Notes under the pieces: model-generated
Databases searched by the model: none
Seen by the model: the letters and a program-made list of their open reading frames with translations, nothing else
What the model was told of the DNA's origin: nothing
NCBI RefSeq assembly: GCF_021134715.1
Contig: NC_060018.1
Location: 13,037,501 to 13,101,500, forward strand
Source of the DNA: Daphnia pulex
Taxonomy: Eukaryota; Arthropoda; Branchiopoda; Diplostraca; Daphniidae
Length of the DNA stretch: 64,000 nucleotides
Reading direction: 5' to 3'
In this document: positions 60,657 to 64,000 of the stretch, one piece after another
Numbering within the stretch: position 1 is the stretch's first letter
Layout: each line of letters starts with the position of its first letter
Position numbers and translations under genes: made by a program

Positions 60657-61536
60657 TCATACCAAACTGCAGTAACCCGAACATGACCAAGGTTGGCCGC
60701 CTTCAGTTCTGTCGGAGAGGGACATACCTCTTTGAGAGGACGCATCGGCTTCCCATAAACCAGGCGTCTGAATAATCTGTGGGGAATATAAAACATGATA
60801 ACACAAGGAATCGACAGAGATAAGACTCTTTGGGGAAAAGTTATTTTCGTACCTTTTGTACAAGTTCTTCAAAGGCCATTTGGACTCCATCTTTAGTTTT
60901 CGCGCTTGCTTCTATGAAAAGCATTGAATGTTTTTTGGCAAACTTGAGCCCTTCTTCTCTGCTTACTTCTCTTCGTTCCTGGGAATATGAAAAGTGTGAA
61001 ACAATGTCCACTGAACGTTACTAAAATATCTTACCTTGTCTATTTTGTTGCCTATCAACATTTTGACAATATTTGTGTTTGTAGCGTATGTTTCCAGTTC
61101 ATCAAACCATGCATCCAATCTGGAAAAAGATTGTCGACTGCACACATCATACACCAAAATAGCACCCTGTGCATTTCTGTAATAGCTGGGTGTCAGTGTT
61201 CTAAATCTCTCCTGACCAGCTGTGTCCTGGAATTTTTCAAAATGATAAATCAACAAATGGAAAATGATGTCAAGTCTGCTCGTGTCATACCCATATTGCC
61301 AACTTGACATTGTTTCCATCAATGTTGATCAATTTGACTTTAAAGTCCACACCAATGGTAGCAGCCTGTTCATTGTCGAATGTGTCATCAGTAAAACGAA
61401 GCAGCAAACTGAAAGAACAATAAATCGAGATAAGGTTTGATAAACGAGTAATACAACGCTAATCTAACCTTGATTTACCAACGCCACTTTCGCCAGTAAT
61501 GAGGATTTTCAACGTCGTTAACACGGAGGGATCCAT
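60657..61536 (-). CDS. RAB18: Ras-related small GTPase RAB18
   Basis: Five exons: 61536-61469, 61408-61291, 61226-61035, 60978-60853, 60776-60657, giving 207 residues (human 206). All G-box motifs are intact: GESGVGKS (15-22), switch I with TIGVDF, DTAGQE (63-68), NKID (122-125) and EASAK. The end CSGYCSLV resembles vertebrate RAB18 (CGGYCS..), with Cys200 and Cys204 as likely prenylation sites. GLWE before the tail is also RAB18-like. RAB18 acts at ER-lipid droplet contacts and in ER organisation. The gene diverges from GIGYF with 725 bases between start codons. Confidence 0.93.
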
Positions 61537-62261
61537 TTGGAAGAAAACTGTGGCAAAAATCAATCACAATTACTTGTGTCGATGACGCAATATTCACAGA
61601 TCAAGATCAGCTATGTGGAACAACGTTACAACCTTGTGAGAATGAAGCTGATTTGGCTCAAGTTGCAGTTGTATCTCTTTGTTGACGTTTTGCGACGACA
61701 GACGACCAGAGACCGACGTTGGTTTGATAATGGCTTTTTCATCATCAAAAACAACAAATAAAAGCAAATGAATATTCAAAATGATTATTATCTTTTTATT
61801 TAATTTATTGCGTCGTGATTTCGGCATGGTTATAATTTAAAATTAGTAAAATTTCGGTAGCGACAACAAGGCCCGTTGGCTCCTCCCCCCTGGTATCCGA
61901 CATCTTGTAAAGCTATCGCTGCTCTAGTGCGTTGGTTGATAATTATAAACCCCTCTCTACCCGAAAAGAATATTAAAAATCTTAATTCTCGCTTCTGCTG
62001 AAATATTTCTGGATTCGTCCGAGAGCGAAATCGCATACGCAAATCATGAGGTAGTGCAACCAAAATCTTCCGAAATGCAAGAAGTTTCATGTTACATTTT
62101 GGTCGGAGAAAGCGTGTGGTTCTTGCGATTCTAGATGTTCTGTTAATCATCATACGGCGCGCCATTATTATGATTTTAATTCGTTTGGGCCATGGTCTCA
62201 TACTAATGACAGGTCTCTTTTTCTTTCTCAAAACAGTACTACCACTGCAAAACCCTTGAAG
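61537..62261. other. Divergent spacer RAB18 / GIGYF
   Basis: It contains both promoters and 5' UTRs. A minus-strand open frame (62231-61830) is Arg/Ile-rich with no family resemblance and is treated as chance. No TATA box is obvious, which suits two housekeeping genes. Confidence 0.45.
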
Positions 62262-64000
62262 ATGAGTGACACTGCCCTAAAGTTCGGACCTGAATGGTAA
62301 ATGTTTACACCAAAAGAATCATGGCATGAAACAAAGTGATGATTCTATACTGGAGTTGTGTGATTCTTGTGTGATGTTGCAGGCTCAGAGCTTTATCTCA
62401 CGGAGACACTGCAGTATCCCCACCACCCAGTCCCAGCCTTGGAGCACCTCGATACAAGCTGGCTCAACACCGGTACGGAAGAGAAGAAATGCTAGCCCTT
62501 TATGACAAAATGATGAAGGCCCCCGATGACTTAACCACAGCCCCACCAATCTACATTGAAAAGACACAAACTCCCCTTGCACTTATTCAAATGTCTGACG
62601 AAGAGATGGTTAGTCTATTTGTTTTGGTTGGTTCTCCTGTTACCCATTGGTTAACCTGTTGCTTGATTTCATTTCCTCAATGTTTTTCTCTAGCGTATGT
62701 GGCAGCGAGGAGTCAACAGTGATGTTGTCCTAAAACAGATGGGTCGAACTGCTGGTCCACCCGTTGGAGGCAGTGGTCCACCGGTGGGAGCTGGAGCTTC
62801 TCGAGGCCGAGGCGGAGGAAGTATGGATCGTGGAAGAGGAAGAGCTCGCGGCGTTGGTTCAGCAGTCGGAGCGTACAATCGTGGAACGAGTTATGAAGAT
62901 GGAGGAGATCCAGGAGATCATGGGACTCGCAGAGAAGGTCCACCGACAGGTTATGGAAGAGGAACTACTCGGCCTTTCGAGCGATCCCAGGTTGAACCCA
63001 TCTACTACCCAATTTAATAGTCAAATTCATTACGTATTTATTTCATTTAGAGCTCCTCTGAACGGGTTTGGATCGAGCGACCCGAGAGAAATGGTGGCGG
63101 TGCCGAGTCAGAGACGTGGAACGGCTCTACTAGTCCACGTAAAGAATTTGGCACTGCCCGCCCAGCCGCCGGCGACAATAATTGGCGGTCGCGTGAGGCC
63201 ATGAGAGAACGCGCTGAACGGGCCGAGAACAAAGAAGAGGAAGATGGTTGGCGAACTGCTGGTCGTGGAGAACGTTGGGGTACGTACTGTACAGAGTAGT
63301 AACACGCGAGTTCACATCGAACATGTTTTGACGTTTTACTTTTTTGCTTTTGTTTAAAAAAAAAACAACCACACGCAGGTCGAACTGGCTGGCGTTCTGA
63401 ACGTGAAGGTGGGGAACGTGATCCACCGGGTGGTGAGAAACGAGATCCGTGGGTAGAAGGTAGTAATAATAGTAGCGGAGGAGGAGGAGTTGGCGGCGGA
63501 GGAACTGGAGAACGTTCAGAAAGAGTCCATCGCACTTGGGACGATGATGGCCGTCCAACGGGTAGTGCTGGCTACTACTCTAATAGCAGTAGGGGTGGTA
63601 GAGGCGGACACCATCCCAATCGGCGGGGTTGGGATGAAAACGACTCACTTCCCGAGTGGTAAGACTTGAACTAATACAACAAATACAAAATTTGATGATA
63701 ATTGATTTGTAAAAATCTCGGACACAGGGTCGCGGAAGAACATTTACAAGGGGGAGGAACGTTTGACTCTTCCGGCGCTTTCCGCGACGAAAGGTGGTCA
63801 GACGAGGATGACGGTGAAGGCAAGAAGAGACGCGTGTTGCGGAAGAGAGCCGAACCGTCTCACGACGGAGGTGTCGGGGATGAAGACGGTGGCCCTGTCA
63901 CGGTCGATTCCCCTTCCAAGGACAACGTTAAAGACTCACAAATCCACGAGGAACAACCGTCAGCTTCTCCTCCGGCTGCCGTCACTCCTGTCCAGGTTGC
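62262..64000 (+). CDS. GIGYF: GIGYF (GRB10-interacting GYF protein), 5' part
   Basis: Exons visible: 62262-62296, 62383-62608, 62694-62991, 63051-63279, 63379-63658, 63728 to beyond the window end. The start MSDTALKFGPEWLRALS and the block YKLAQHRYGREEMLALYDKM are hallmarks of GIGYF1/2. The block corresponds to the 4EHP-binding helix. IQMSDEEMRMWQRGVNSDVVL, Gly/Arg-rich RGRG stretches, a WRTAGRGERWGRTGWR region and a DDDG/DEDD acidic basic mix follow. The GYF domain itself lies downstream, outside the window. GIGYF with 4EHP (eIF4E2) represses translation and takes part in quality control of stalled ribosomes in the cytoplasm. Splice phases agree across all five introns. Confidence 0.9.

Noticed and set aside
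61830-62231. 133-codon minus-strand frame between RAB18 and GIGYF
   Set aside because: Arg/Ile-rich composition, no recognisable domain, and it occupies the expected divergent promoter region. It could still be tested by expression data.

Overview
This is a eukaryotic nuclear window from an arthropod, most likely a branchiopod crustacean close to Daphnia. The evidence is compact spliced genes with short GT-AG introns, arthropod TATA plus TCAGT-type initiators, an astakine (a cytokine of crustaceans and other arthropods), an echinoid-type adhesion receptor, and a decayed family of Tyr/Thr/Pro repeat proteins of a kind I associate with Daphnia. The genus is inference. Exon joins given here were worked out by hand from splice sites and reading phase. 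In the well-resolved genes the summed exon lengths are divisible by three.

Left part (1-9,650). The window opens on the last codons of an unidentified + gene. A graveyard of minus-strand pseudogenes follows: three degenerate Tyr/Thr-rich repeat genes (680-3,081), with two exons of an apoptosis-inducing-factor (AIFM1) homologue embedded among them, a 207-bp tandem duplication, and a FEM1-like ankyrin pseudogene (3,800-5,195). Next is an apparently intact C2H2 zinc-finger gene (5,537-6,984), then an AT-rich stretch leading into the 3' UTR of echinoid.

Middle (9,655-42,471). Two large genes lie head to head: echinoid on the minus strand (ATG at 18,193, ending in the PDZ ligand EIIV) and a transmembrane channel-like (TMC) gene on the plus strand (ATG at 31,559, 15 exons, 1,602 residues). 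The 13.4 kb between their start codons has no convincing coding gene. It is packed with GAA/TTC tracts and microsatellites and carries a 502-bp hAT-type MITE with a perfect 8-bp target duplication. TMC has a very long Thr/Ser-rich, glycosylation-rich extracellular loop. One of its introns uses a GC-AG splice pair and contains a complete same-strand gene with its own TATA box.

Right part (42,800-64,000). A compact run of housekeeping and signalling genes: a small single-pass membrane protein (minus), RRP12 (+, ribosome export), astakine (minus, tail to tail with RRP12), EMC2 (minus), an SLC13/INDY-type transporter (minus), a UDP-glycosyltransferase (+), a possible small ORF (+), RAB18 (minus) and the start of GIGYF (+), which runs off the window. 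No operon logic applies. Neighbours share only divergent or convergent spacers.
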